Of a DNA stretch of 64,000 nucleotides, positions 45,848-55,643 are shown piece after piece. The notes under the pieces are model-generated. The model searched no databases. It worked only from the letters and a program-made list of their open reading frames with translations, and had not been told where the DNA came from. The position numbers and the translations under genes are program-made. Numbering within the stretch: the first letter of the stretch is position 1; the number at the start of each line of letters is the position of its first letter. This DNA comes from Flagellimonas sp. 389. GTDB taxonomy: Bacteria; Bacteroidota; Bacteroidia; Flavobacteriales; Flavobacteriaceae. The stretch covers positions 62,001 to 126,000 of the forward strand of contig NZ_JAHCMU010000004.1 in NCBI RefSeq assembly GCF_018449435.1, in the 5' to 3' direction.

Positions 45848-45914
45848 TTAGTTAATGGTTGATAGTTGCTAGTGAAATCAGCAACGAAAAACGAACAACA
45901 AACAACTAAATAAT
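45848..45914 (+). repeat. degenerate short-repeat inverted repeat in the secY-infA gap
   Basis: The left arm (45848-45870) is built of TTAGTTAATGGTTGATAGTT-like units and the right arm (45880-45909) of their complements (GAAAAACGAACAACAAACAAC), meeting in a perfect GTTGCT/AGCAAC stem (45865-45870 with 45880-45885) around a 9-base loop. It could fold into one long imperfect hairpin in the mRNA. Confidence 0.55.
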
Positions 45915-46130
45915 ATGGCAAAGCAGCCAGCAATAGAACAAGACGGAACAATTATAGAAGCATTATCAAATGCTATGTTTCGAGTGGAATTAGAAAATGG
46001 GCATGTGGTTACCGCACATATCTCTGGAAAAATGCGTATGCACTATATAAAATTGCTTCCAGGAGATAAGGTCAAGCTAGAAATGAGCCCATACGATTTA
46101 ACAAAAGCAAGAATTACTTACAGATACTAA
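45915..46130 (+). CDS. infA: translation initiation factor IF-1
   Basis: 71-residue S1/OB-fold factor, beginning [30 protein letters not shown] and ending [20 protein letters not shown]-1 occupies the A site during initiation. It lies 5 bases before rpmJ. Confidence 0.99.
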   Translation: MAKQPAIEQDGTIIEALSNAMFRVELENGHVVTAHISGKMRMHYIKLLPGDKVKLEMSPYDLTKARITYRY

Positions 46131-46135
46131 TACGG

Positions 46136-46252
46136 ATGAAAGTAAGAGCATCAATAAAAAAGAGAAGTGCCGAATGCAAGATAGTTCGCAGAAAAGGCAG
46201 ATTATACGTAATCAACAAAAAGAATCCTAGATTTAAACAAAGACAAGGGTAA
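46136..46252 (+). CDS. rpmJ: 50S ribosomal protein L36, zinc-ligand-free form
   Basis: 38 residues, too short for most ORF callers: [20 protein letters not shown] at the start and ending RFKQRQG. The four zinc ligands of the classical form (E. coli Cys11, Cys14, Cys27, His33) are reduced to one: Ser, Cys14, Asn and a non-His residue here. This is a C-minus L36. It ends 2 bases before rpsM. Confidence 0.97.
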   Translation: MKVRASIKKRSAECKIVRRKGRLYVINKKNPRFKQRQG

Positions 46253-46254
46253 TT

Positions 46255-46629
46255 ATGGCAAGAATCGCAGGTGTAGATATACCTAAACAAAAGCGTGGAG
46301 TTATTTCACTTACCTACATTTACGGAATTGGTAAAAGTAGGGCAGAAGAAATTTTGGAAAAAGCCCAAGTAAGTGTGGATACCAAAGTTTCTGATTGGAA
46401 TGATGACGAAATAGGAAGAATAAGGGAAGCAGTTTCATCTTATACCATAGAAGGTGAACTTCGTTCGGAAACGCAATTGAACATCAAACGATTGATGGAT
46501 ATTGGTTGCTACCGTGGAATTCGTCATAGATCAGGCTTGCCGCTTAGAGGTCAGCGTACCAAGAACAACTCTAGGACAAGAAAAGGAAAAAGAAAAACGG
46601 TTGCTAACAAGAAAAAAGCAACTAAATAA
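46255..46629 (+). CDS. rpsM: 30S ribosomal protein S13
   Basis: 124 residues, [34 protein letters not shown], then the conserved [27 protein letters not shown] tail. S13 forms head-to-body bridges with the 50S subunit and touches P-site tRNA. It is followed by a 106-base repeat-like gap. Confidence 0.99.
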   Translation: MARIAGVDIPKQKRGVISLTYIYGIGKSRAEEILEKAQVSVDTKVSDWNDDEIGRIREAVSSYTIEGELRSETQLNIKRLMDIGCYRGIRHRSGLPLRGQRTKNNSRTRKGKRKTVANKKKATK

Positions 46630-46639
46630 TAAATAAGAT

Positions 46640-46733
46640 AGTAGTCATTAGTATTTAGAAGTTAGAAGAATCTGTTTGAAATGTAAAAGTCTAGGATTCC
46701 AATAACTAAAAACTAACAGCTAGAAACTAAAAG
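46640..46733 (+). repeat. degenerate TTAG/CTAA-rich inverted repeat in the rpsM-rpsK gap
   Basis: The left part (46640-46672) is made of TAGT/TTAG-type units such as GTCATTAGTATTTAGAAGTT. The right part (46695-46733) is made of complementary CTAA units such as AATAACTAAAAACTAACAGC. GAATC (46668-46672) pairs with GATTC (46695-46699) at the inner end. The build is like that of the secY-infA gap, with different units. Confidence 0.55.
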
Positions 46734-46735
46734 AT

Positions 46736-47128
46736 ATGGCAAAAGCAAATACTAAAACAGCCAAAAAACGCAAAGTAGTTGTAGAATCTACTGGTGAGGC
46801 TCACGTAGTGGCATCCTTTAATAACATTATCATTTCTTTGACCAATAAAAAGGGAGATGTTATTTCTTGGTCGTCTGCAGGAAAGATGGGCTTTAGAGGC
46901 TCTAAAAAGAACACTCCTTACGCAGCTCAGGTAGCTGCAGAGGATTGTGCAAAAGTTGCACATGAAGCGGGTCTAAGAAAAGTAAAAGTTTACGTAAAGG
47001 GACCGGGGAATGGTAGAGAGTCTGCTATTCGTTCTATTCACAATGCTGGAATAGAAGTAACGGAAATAGTTGATGTTACCCCACTTCCACACAACGGTTG
47101 TAGACCACCAAAAAGAAGAAGAGTTTAA
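46736..47128 (+). CDS. rpsK: 30S ribosomal protein S11
   Basis: 130 residues with the core [42 protein letters not shown] and the C-terminal [18 protein letters not shown]11 binds the platform of the 30S subunit near the mRNA exit. The first 15 residues are Lys/Thr-rich. Confidence 0.99.
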   Translation: MAKANTKTAKKRKVVVESTGEAHVVASFNNIIISLTNKKGDVISWSSAGKMGFRGSKKNTPYAAQVAAEDCAKVAHEAGLRKVKVYVKGPGNGRESAIRSIHNAGIEVTEIVDVTPLPHNGCRPPKRRRV

Positions 47129-47144
47129 TAATCATTTATAAATC

Positions 47145-47220
47145 GGCCCATTATAGGGTCTTCACGAAAGTGCAGTATAGATTATCGAAGGATAAGCCTT
47201 AATTCATAGTCGCACTTTTC
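47145..47220 (+). ncRNA. structured rpsD leader (candidate S4-responsive element)
   Basis: Hairpin GGCCC-ATTATA-GGGTC (47145-47160, one G-U) is followed by a long-range stem AAAGTGC (47167-47173) with GCACTTT (47212-47218), which encloses a small AAGG/CCTT hairpin (47188-47191 with 47197-47200). The multi-stem element ends 14 bases before the rpsD ATG. S4 represses its own operon in E. coli and Bacillus, so control by S4 is the natural hypothesis. Match to a named RNA family is not tested. Confidence 0.5.
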
Positions 47221-47233
47221 AACTTAAAGGAAG

Positions 47234-47839
47234 ATGGCAAGATACACAGGACCAAAATCAAAAATCGCTAGAAAATTTGGAGAAGCGATTTTCGGGGACG
47301 ATAAGGCCTTCGAAAAGAAAAGTTACCCTCCAGGACAACACGGTAACAACAGACGCCGTGGCAAGAAATCTGAATATGCAATCCAGTTAATGGAGAAGCA
47401 AAAAGCCAAGTATACCTACGGTATTTTGGAAAAACAATTCAGAAATCTATTTAAGAAAGCTAACCGTAGTAAAGGAGTAACAGGTGAAGTTTTACTTCAG
47501 TTGTGCGAGTCACGTCTGGACAATGTTGTTTACAGAATGGGACTTTCTCCTTCACGAAGTGGTGCTAGACAATTGGTTTCTCACAGACACATCACTGTTA
47601 ATGGCGAGATTGTAAATATCCCGTCTTACTCATTAAAGCCAGGTGATGTTGTTGGAGTAAGAGAAAAATCCAAGTCCGTTCAAGCAATACAGGATTCCTT
47701 GGATAATAATAGCAGTGTTTACGAATGGATTACCTGGAATTCTGAAAAGAAGGAAGGTGCTTTCGTAGCTATTCCAGAAAGAATGCAGATTCCTGAAAAT
47801 ATCAAGGAACAATTAATCGTCGAGTTATACTCTAAATAA
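47234..47839 (+). CDS. rpsD: 30S ribosomal protein S4
   Basis: 201 residues, [26 protein letters not shown], with the S4 RNA-binding domain [34 protein letters not shown]. The N-terminal zinc cysteines of the zinc-binding S4 type are absent. S4 initiates 30S assembly and often regulates its own synthesis; a structured leader directly precedes this gene. Confidence 0.99.
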   Translation: MARYTGPKSKIARKFGEAIFGDDKAFEKKSYPPGQHGNNRRRGKKSEYAIQLMEKQKAKYTYGILEKQFRNLFKKANRSKGVTGEVLLQLCESRLDNVVYRMGLSPSRSGARQLVSHRHITVNGEIVNIPSYSLKPGDVVGVREKSKSVQAIQDSLDNNSSVYEWITWNSEKKEGAFVAIPERMQIPENIKEQLIVELYSK

Positions 47840-47857
47840 AATCAACATTAATCCAAT

Positions 47858-48850
47858 ATGGCATTACTAAATTTTCAGAAGCCCGATAAAGTTATAATGA
47901 TTGATTCTACAGATTTCGAAGGGAAATTTGAATTTCGCCCTTTGGAACCTGGTTATGGATTAACAGTTGGAAATGCGCTAAGAAGAGTTTTACTTTCCTC
48001 TTTGGAAGGTTTTGCAATTACTTCTGTGCGTATCGATGGAGTTGAACATGAATTCTCTGTCATTCCTGGCGTTGTAGAAGACGTTACAGAAATGATTTTG
48101 AACCTTAAACAAGTTCGCTTCAAAAGACAGATAGATGATGTTGAGAGCGAAACAGTTTCTGTTTCAGTAAGCGGGAAAGAACAATTGACCGCTGGTGATT
48201 TCCAAAAATTCATCTCTGGTTATCAAGTACTCAATCCAGATTTGGTTATCTGTAACATGAATTCCAAAGTAAATATCAACCTAGAGGTTATTATTGAAAA
48301 AGGAAGAGGTTACGTTCCTGCCGAGGAGAATAAGAAATCCAATGCGCCTATAGGTAGCATTGCCGTAGATTCTGTTTACACTCCCGTTAAGAATGTAAAA
48401 TATAGTATAGAAAACTTTAGGGTCGAACAAAAGACGGATTACGAAAAATTGGTTTTCGAAATCGTAACGGATGGTTCTATTCACCCTAAAGATGCATTGA
48501 CCGAAGCTGCTAAGGTTTTGATTCACCACTTTATGTTGTTCTCTGATGAGCGTATTACATTGGAAGCCGATGAAATTGCGCAAACAGAAACTTACGATGA
48601 GGAATCATTGCATATGCGTCAATTGTTGAAGACCAAATTGGTAGATATGGATTTGTCCGTAAGGGCATTGAACTGTCTTAAAGCTGCCGAAGTGGATACT
48701 TTGGGAGATTTGGTTTCCTTCAATAAGAATGACTTAATGAAGTTTAGAAACTTTGGAAAGAAATCATTGACCGAATTAGAAGAGTTGGTTATCAACAAAG
48801 GCCTTCAATTTGGAATGGACTTATCTAAATATAAATTGGACAAAGATTAA
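47858..48850 (+). CDS. rpoA: DNA-directed RNA polymerase alpha subunit
   Basis: 330 residues. The N-terminal dimerisation domain (about 1-230) includes [26 protein letters not shown]. The C-terminal domain (about 255-330) includes [21 protein letters not shown], whose Arg and Asn match the residues that contact UP elements and activators in E. coli. It sits between rpsD and rplQ as in most bacteria. Confidence 0.99.
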   Translation: MALLNFQKPDKVIMIDSTDFEGKFEFRPLEPGYGLTVGNALRRVLLSSLEGFAITSVRIDGVEHEFSVIPGVVEDVTEMILNLKQVRFKRQIDDVESETVSVSVSGKEQLTAGDFQKFISGYQVLNPDLVICNMNSKVNINLEVIIEKGRGYVPAEENKKSNAPIGSIAVDSVYTPVKNVKYSIENFRVEQKTDYEKLVFEIVTDGSIHPKDALTEAAKVLIHHFMLFSDERITLEADEIAQTETYDEESLHMRQLLKTKLVDMDLSVRALNCLKAAEVDTLGDLVSFNKNDLMKFRNFGKKSLTELEELVINKGLQFGMDLSKYKLDKD

Positions 48851-48861
48851 ATAATCATATT

Positions 48862-48896
48862 TTGCTCTCCCGATAATTATCGGGATTTGGAAGCAA
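48862..48896 (+). promoter_or_regulatory. palindromic hairpin between rpoA and rplQ
   Basis: The perfect palindrome TCCCGATAATTATCGGGA (48868-48885) is flanked by TTGCT (48862-48866) and AGCAA (48892-48896), giving a two-tier hairpin 17 bases before the rplQ ATG. It has no long T-tract, so it is not a typical terminator; it may be an RNA processing or stability element or a DNA-binding site. Confidence 0.5.
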
Positions 48897-48913
48897 GATG
48901 ATAAAACAAAAAC

Positions 48914-49417
48914 ATGAGACACGGGAAAAAGTTTAATCATTTAGGGAGAACGGCAGCGCACAGAAAAGCAATGTTGGCCAATATGGCATGTTCCCTAATA
49001 GAGCATAAAAGAATCAACACAACAATTGCCAAAGCAAAAGCGTTGAAGCAATTTGTAGAACCGTTGATTACCAAGTCTAAAATCGATAACAATCAAACCA
49101 CGGAAAAAGGTACGCACAACAGAAGGGTTGTATTTAGCAACCTTAGAAGCAAAGAAGCGGTTACCGAACTTTTTGGAACAGTTGCAGAGAAAGTTGGCGA
49201 TAGGCCGGGAGGATATACAAGAATTATAAAACTTGGTAACCGTCTTGGGGATAATGCCGACATGGCAATGATTGAGTTGGTAGACTTTAATGAAATCTAT
49301 AACGCTGGAAAACCTGCCAAGAAAACTACAAGAAGAAGTAGAAGGGGCGGAGGTAAGAAAGTTGAAGCTGTTGCTCCAGTAGCGGATACAAAAACTACTG
49401 ATGATTCAGAAGAATAA
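48914..49417 (+). CDS. rplQ: 50S ribosomal protein L17
   Basis: 167 residues. The family core ([21 protein letters not shown] to [21 protein letters not shown]) covers the first ~130. A C-terminal extension of about 40 residues is basic and then acidic ([20 protein letters not shown]...TTDDSEE), as seen in other Bacteroidota. It is the last gene of the ribosomal cluster. Confidence 0.98.
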   Translation: MRHGKKFNHLGRTAAHRKAMLANMACSLIEHKRINTTIAKAKALKQFVEPLITKSKIDNNQTTEKGTHNRRVVFSNLRSKEAVTELFGTVAEKVGDRPGGYTRIIKLGNRLGDNADMAMIELVDFNEIYNAGKPAKKTTRRSRRGGGKKVEAVAPVADTKTTDDSEE

Positions 49418-49443
49418 AAGATGTTATTAACTATTGTATTAGT

Positions 49444-49477
49444 AAAAAAAGGATAAGTGAAAACTTATCCTTTTTTT
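49444..49477 (+). terminator. terminator of the ribosomal cluster
   Basis: Stem GGATAAGT (49451-49458), GAAA tetraloop, stem ACTTATCC (49463-49470), flanked by seven A and seven T so that up to 15 bp can pair. It lies 27 bases after rplQ and upstream of carA. A longer open frame for carA would begin inside it, which supports the later carA start. Confidence 0.95.
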
Positions 49478-49510
49478 ATGTTTTTTTGTCAAATCGAAAT
49501 ACAAAACCAA

Positions 49511-50623
49511 ATGAAGTATCACTCAAAGAAAAGAGCACTAATATTATTGGCAGATGGTACTATTTTTTATGGTAAGGCCATAGGAAACAAAGAAGGTACC
49601 GCCGTAGGGGAAGTATGTTTCAATACTGGAATGACAGGATATCAAGAAATCTTCACCGACCCATCCTATTTTGGACAATTAATGGTGACCACCAATGCAC
49701 ATATTGGAAATTATGGAACCAATGCAGATGAAGTGGAATCCGATTCCGTTAAAATAGCCGGACTTATCTGTAAAAACTTTAGCTACGAGTATTCAAGGCC
49801 TAATGCCAACATGAGCTTATTGGAATTCTTGGACCAGAACAATCTTTTTGCAATTTCAGATGTGGATACAAGGGCTTTGGTAAGCTACATTCGTGATAAT
49901 GGCGCCATGAACGCTTTGATCTCCACTCGTGTTGACGAAATCGATGAGTTGAAAAAGGAGTTGACAGAAGTGCCCAGCATGGAAGGGCTGGAACTCTCCT
50001 CTAAAGTATCCACTACTGAACCATACTACTTTGGTGATGAAAACTCCGAGTACAAGATATCAGCATTGGATATTGGAATCAAAAAGAACATATTAAGGAA
50101 TTTGGCCAAAAGAGGCGCTTACATAAAAGTATTTCCATACAACACACCATTTGAAGAAATGGAAAAATGGAATCCAGATGGTTATTTTATATCCAATGGA
50201 CCAGGAGACCCTGAACCATTGACGGATGCTATTTCTACAACGAAGAAAATGATAGCATCCAATAAGCCATTGTTTGGAATATGTTTGGGGCATCAGGTAC
50301 TGGCACTGGCCAATGGCGTTTCAACATACAAAATGCACAATGGGCATAGAGGTATCAACCATCCAATTCTTAACCTGGTTACGGGAAAAGGAGAGATAAC
50401 CTCTCAAAATCATGGTTTTGCCGTAAATAGGGAAGAGACTGAGGCAAATTCGGCCTTAGAAATAACCCATCTGCACTTAAACGATGATACCGTTGCAGGA
50501 ATAAAAATGAAAGATAAAGAGGTGTTTTCTGTTCAGTATCATCCAGAAGCAAGCCCGGGACCGCATGATGCCGACTATTTGTTCGACCAATTTTTTGATG
50601 CTATAAAAACTGGTCGTAACTAA
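49511..50623 (+). CDS. carA: carbamoyl-phosphate synthase small (glutaminase) subunit
   Basis: 370 residues from the ATG at 49511; a frame start at 49457 lies within the preceding terminator and adds a non-homologous leader. The N-terminal domain begins KKRALILLADGTIFYGKAIG, and the class I glutamine amidotransferase domain has the catalytic Cys in GICLGHQVLALA and the His-Glu pair in QYHPEASPGPHD. It supplies ammonia to CarB for pyrimidine and arginine synthesis. carB is not in the window. Confidence 0.98.
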   Translation: MKYHSKKRALILLADGTIFYGKAIGNKEGTAVGEVCFNTGMTGYQEIFTDPSYFGQLMVTTNAHIGNYGTNADEVESDSVKIAGLICKNFSYEYSRPNANMSLLEFLDQNNLFAISDVDTRALVSYIRDNGAMNALISTRVDEIDELKKELTEVPSMEGLELSSKVSTTEPYYFGDENSEYKISALDIGIKKNILRNLAKRGAYIKVFPYNTPFEEMEKWNPDGYFISNGPGDPEPLTDAISTTKKMIASNKPLFGICLGHQVLALANGVSTYKMHNGHRGINHPILNLVTGKGEITSQNHGFAVNREETEANSALEITHLHLNDDTVAGIKMKDKEVFSVQYHPEASPGPHDADYLFDQFFDAIKTGRN

Positions 50624-50711
50624 AACGTTATAGTTTATTTTTAGGTTATTATATGCATTTTTATGACTCTTGTCATGAAGCATACAGCGTCTCCTTTTGT
50701 ATCTTCGCTGA

Positions 50712-52034
<1,323 letters not shown>

Positions 52035-52061
52035 TTCATAAAGATTTTTTAGCATACAATT

Positions 52062-52094
52062 AAGCCTTTCTTATCCAAGAAAGGCTTTTTTTTG
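52062..52094 (+). terminator. terminator of eno
   Basis: Stem AAGCCTTTCTT (52062-52072), loop ATCC, stem AAGAAAGGCTT (52077-52087), a perfect 11-bp stem, followed by a T-run to 52093. Confidence 0.95.
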
Positions 52095-52159
52095 TCTTCG
52101 TAATAAACTTTGGTTAACTTAATAGAGTAAACTAAATGTAACTTATCAAAACTAACTTA

Positions 52160-53704
52160 ATGAACAATTTTCTTTTTGTCGCGGCTGAGAATGATGCGTT
52201 GGCCAATTGTAAAGCAGGAGGAATGGGAGATGTGGTCAGAGATGTTCCAAGACAGATTTCCGAACGCGGCGATAAGGTGCATGTAATAGTCCCTTCTTAT
52301 AGTAGACTTCATAAAGATGGTCTTTTTAAAACAGACCTAAAATTTAGTCTAAGAGGCCTTACCTATAATGCAGAACTTTATGAAGTAAAGCCCAAAAAAG
52401 AGTTTTCCAACATTGTCCATTACGTGCTTCACCATCCAGAGATTGAAGCCGGTGATATAGCACATATCTATCATAACGATCCAGAGGAACCTTTTTACAC
52501 AGATGCCATAAAGTACTTCATTTTTTGTACTGCAGTGGCCGAAGCCGTTAAACAAGGGGCTTTTGGGCAACTGGATATTATTCATCTACATGATTGGCAT
52601 TCAAGTTTGCTTTTATTTTTAAGGGAATACCATGAAAACTATAAAAACCTCAAGGATATCCGAACGGTATATAGCATCCATAATCTGGCTATTCAAGGAA
52701 TTCGACCATTTGCGGATAATTACTCTTCTGTAAAAAATTGGTTTCCCCATGTGGATTTTGATTACATGTCCTTGATGGATTATCGATACCAAGATTGTAT
52801 CAATTTAATGGCAGTGGGAATCCGTTTTGCGGATGCGGTGCACACGGTTTCCCCATCGTACAAAGAAGATGTGCTTTTGCCAAGTTCTCCACCAGAATTT
52901 ATTGGAGGAGAAGGTCTTGAAAAAGATTTGCTCAAAGCGGATGAAGAAGGTAGGTTGTTTGGTATTTTAAATGGATGTAACTATAAAAACATCAACAAAG
53001 AAGAAAAGGGACTGATTTATAGAAACACCGTCAAAGCACTTTTTAGATGGCTGCAAGAGGAATCTAAAAAATACAAAGCGGATTTTTTGGCGCATACCGG
53101 TGAAAAGATAATGGAGTTTGTGGATGAGAGGCCCAAATTCATTGTATCCAGTGTGGCTAGGCTAACGGAGCAGAAGTTTTATTTTTTTAGACGTTCACCA
53201 GAAGCCTTTGTCTCCATTCTAAAAAAATTAAAAAAAGTAGATGGTATTTTTATGCTCTTGGGAACAGGTGCGCCCGAATATGAAGAGCTTTTTAGGAAAC
53301 TAAGTTACGAGCATAAGAATTTTATTTTCACAAACGGCCAATCAGAAAATCTTATAGATTCCATTTATTTAGAATCGGACCTTTATTTTATGCCTAGTCT
53401 TTTTGAACCTTGTGGGATCAGTCAGATGTTGGCCATGCGCAATGGAAACCCATGTTTAGTTCATCATACAGGAGGACTAAAAGATACTGTTTCCCATTTA
53501 AAGACAGGATTTAGCTTTGACGGGGATACCTATGAAGAGAAAATCAAAAGTATGTTGGATTCCTTTGACTTGGCTTTGGATGTTTATGCGAACGATAGGT
53601 CCACTTGGAAAAAAATACAGGCTGCAGCCAAGAAAAAACGTTTTACGTGGGCAAAATCCGTAGATAATTACTATATGTACCTCTACAATTTTGACAAGAG
53701 CTAA
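52160..53704 (+). CDS. divergent glycogen/starch synthase-like glycosyltransferase (GT5)
   Basis: 514 residues, GT-B fold of family GT5. The N-terminal substrate loop is KAGGMGDVVRDVP in place of the usual KxGGLADV, HLHDWHSSLLLF matches the conserved HDWH, and the C-terminal PSLFEPCGISQMLAMRNG is the classical donor site. Two conserved blocks are altered: GILNGCNYKNI replaces GILNGIDxxxWDP, and LTEQKFYFFRR replaces the LxxQKG block. It may still use ADP- or UDP-glucose to extend an alpha-glucan, but its substrate is less certain than for typical GlgA. No glgB, glgC or glgP is nearby. Confidence 0.82.
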   Translation: MNNFLFVAAENDALANCKAGGMGDVVRDVPRQISERGDKVHVIVPSYSRLHKDGLFKTDLKFSLRGLTYNAELYEVKPKKEFSNIVHYVLHHPEIEAGDIAHIYHNDPEEPFYTDAIKYFIFCTAVAEAVKQGAFGQLDIIHLHDWHSSLLLFLREYHENYKNLKDIRTVYSIHNLAIQGIRPFADNYSSVKNWFPHVDFDYMSLMDYRYQDCINLMAVGIRFADAVHTVSPSYKEDVLLPSSPPEFIGGEGLEKDLLKADEEGRLFGILNGCNYKNINKEEKGLIYRNTVKALFRWLQEESKKYKADFLAHTGEKIMEFVDERPKFIVSSVARLTEQKFYFFRRSPEAFVSILKKLKKVDGIFMLLGTGAPEYEELFRKLSYEHKNFIFTNGQSENLIDSIYLESDLYFMPSLFEPCGISQMLAMRNGNPCLVHHTGGLKDTVSHLKTGFSFDGDTYEEKIKSMLDSFDLALDVYANDRSTWKKIQAAAKKKRFTWAKSVDNYYMYLYNFDKS

Positions 53705-53827
53705 TTAAGCTGTCACTTAACATTTATTTGTGTTTTTGTACTGGTAGAAATAAACAGCAGAAATTGTTAATGGCTGTGCTTTTTCGTAATTTCCGCTTTC
53801 TATTTTATTAAACTCTTAAATTATACA

Positions 53828-55111
53828 ATGTCGGATAAAGCTATACTCGAATATGAAGGTAAAAGATATGAATTCCCAGTTATAAAAGGTACTGAGGACG
53901 AACTGGCCATAGATATTAAAACGTTACGGTCCGTTAGTAACATGGTGACCATTGATCCTGGGTATAAGAATACAGGCTCTTGCGAAAGTGCCATTACTTT
54001 CTTGGATGGGGAAAAGGGCATATTGCGCTATAGAGGGTATTCTATAGAGGAATTAGCCGAAAAAGCGGATTTTCTAGAGGTGGCCTATCTCTTGATTTTT
54101 GGTGAACTGCCTAATAAAGAACAGCTTACCAATTTTCATAACGATATAAAAGAAGAGTCCCAAGTAGACGAGGAAATGAAAAAGATTTTGGATGGTTTTC
54201 CAAAGTCAGCTCATCCTATGGGAGTACTATCATCATTGACAAGTGCTCTGGTCGCTTTCAATCCCACTTCTGTAGATGTCTCTTCTGAAACAGCTATGTA
54301 TAACTCGATCGTTCGTATTTTGGCCAAGTTCCCGGTATTGGTAGCATGGGCACAGCGAAAAAAGAAAGGATTGCCATTGGATTATGGTGATGATAGTCTG
54401 GGGTATGTGGAAAACATCCACAAAATGATGTTTAAAAAGCCCAATCAAGAATATAAAAGAGACTCCATAGCCATAGATGCATTGGATAAATTATTGATTT
54501 TGCATGCGGACCACGAGCAAAATTGTTCCACTTCGACGGTACGTATTGTAGGTTCATCCCATGCTGGTCTGTTTGCGTCTCTTTCTGCGGGAATATCAGC
54601 ATTATGGGGTCCGCTTCACGGTGGTGCCAACCAAGCGGTTTTAGAAATGTTGGAAGCGATTCAGGCAGATGGCGGTGATACTAAAAAATATATGGCCAAG
54701 GCCAAGGACAAAGACGACCCTTTTAGGCTAATGGGCTTTGGTCACAGAGTGTACAAAAACTTTGATCCTAGAGCTAAGATTATTAAAAAATCTGCAGATG
54801 AAGTTTTGGGGAATCTAGGCATACAAGACCCTATTTTGGATATTGCCAAAGGGTTGGAAAAAGAAGCTTTGGAAGATGAGTACTTTGTAAAGAGAAAACT
54901 ATATCCAAATGTAGATTTCTATTCTGGAATTATCTATCGTGCATTGGGAATCCCTACCGAAATGTTCACAGTGATGTTTGCATTGGGAAGATTGCCAGGT
55001 TGGATTGCACAATGGAGAGAAATGCGCTTAAAAGGAGAACCTATAGGAAGACCTAGACAAGTATATGTTGGTGAAAACCATAGGTCTTTTGTCAAGGTAG
55101 AAAACAGGTAA
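53828..55111 (+). CDS. gltA: type II citrate synthase
   Basis: 427 residues, the length of the hexameric, NADH-sensitive type. Catalytic residues are in GPLHGGANQAVLEML (His), GFGHRVYKNFDPRA (His) and NVDFYSGI (Asp). It condenses oxaloacetate and acetyl-CoA at the entry to the TCA cycle. A 123-base upstream region has no clear consensus promoter. Its likely terminator lies inside the convergent gene downstream. Confidence 0.98.
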   Translation: MSDKAILEYEGKRYEFPVIKGTEDELAIDIKTLRSVSNMVTIDPGYKNTGSCESAITFLDGEKGILRYRGYSIEELAEKADFLEVAYLLIFGELPNKEQLTNFHNDIKEESQVDEEMKKILDGFPKSAHPMGVLSSLTSALVAFNPTSVDVSSETAMYNSIVRILAKFPVLVAWAQRKKKGLPLDYGDDSLGYVENIHKMMFKKPNQEYKRDSIAIDALDKLLILHADHEQNCSTSTVRIVGSSHAGLFASLSAGISALWGPLHGGANQAVLEMLEAIQADGGDTKKYMAKAKDKDDPFRLMGFGHRVYKNFDPRAKIIKKSADEVLGNLGIQDPILDIAKGLEKEALEDEYFVKRKLYPNVDFYSGIIYRALGIPTEMFTVMFALGRLPGWIAQWREMRLKGEPIGRPRQVYVGENHRSFVKVENR

Positions 55112-55118
55112 TTTATAC

Positions 55119-55643
55119 TTAACGTTGAAAATTTAGGAAGGACGGCATTTCAACAGAATTGCCGTCTTTTTTGTTTAATACTTTTACAATGCTATCACCA
55201 GAAATTAGATTCAAATCTTTGTCTTTTTCATAGCATATGCGCATAATACCAAAATGATAGTATGTTTTTATTTCCGATAATGCGTTGGTACTGATTTTAT
55301 CTTTACTTCTTCGGTATTCATTATGTATGAATTCATGCGAATCCAAAGTGTTCAGATTTTTTATCGTATTGTTCAATGTGTTTTTATATTGATCCAAACA
55401 TCTATTCATTTCCTTGAGCAAAATGGGTTGCTCCTTTAATAATTGGTTTACATCTACGGATGAAAATTGGGATAGATCGGTTTCGTGAAGACAATCGGAA
55501 TATTTTGTGTCATATTCTGAAAGCTTATTGTTCTTAGAATTGAAAGTATGGGAAAATGAAATGCCATCAGGTAAAGAATCCATGGACAATAAACCAATGC
55601 AGACCGTGGTCACAAAACAAAAAGAGAAAACAACTTTTTTCAT
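55119..55643 (-). CDS. exported protein of unknown function
   Basis: 174 residues, no family recognised. The N-terminus is a hydrophobic signal or anchor (about 1-21), and the mature part is largely helical and polar (LLKEQPILLKEMNRCLDQYKNTLNNTIKNL). It has two cysteines in the mature N-terminal half and one near 138. It converges on gltA with a 7-base gap, and its last ~18 codons carry the gltA terminator hairpin. Confidence 0.6.
   Translation of the reverse strand: MKKVVFSFCFVTTVCIGLLSMDSLPDGISFSHTFNSKNNKLSEYDTKYSDCLHETDLSQFSSVDVNQLLKEQPILLKEMNRCLDQYKNTLNNTIKNLNTLDSHEFIHNEYRRSKDKISTNALSEIKTYYHFGIMRICYEKDKDLNLISGDSIVKVLNKKDGNSVEMPSFLNFQR
55141..55172 (+). terminator. terminator of gltA, embedded in the convergent coding sequence
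   Basis: Stem GACGGCA (55141-55147) pairs with TGCCGTC (55160-55166) around a 12-base loop, followed by six T. It is 30 bases after the gltA stop and lies wholly within the 3' end of the minus-strand gene ending at 55119. Confidence 0.75.

Noticed and set aside
50663..50676. ATGAC/GTCAT hairpin after carA as a terminator
   Set aside because: The stem is five base pairs and is not followed by a T-tract.
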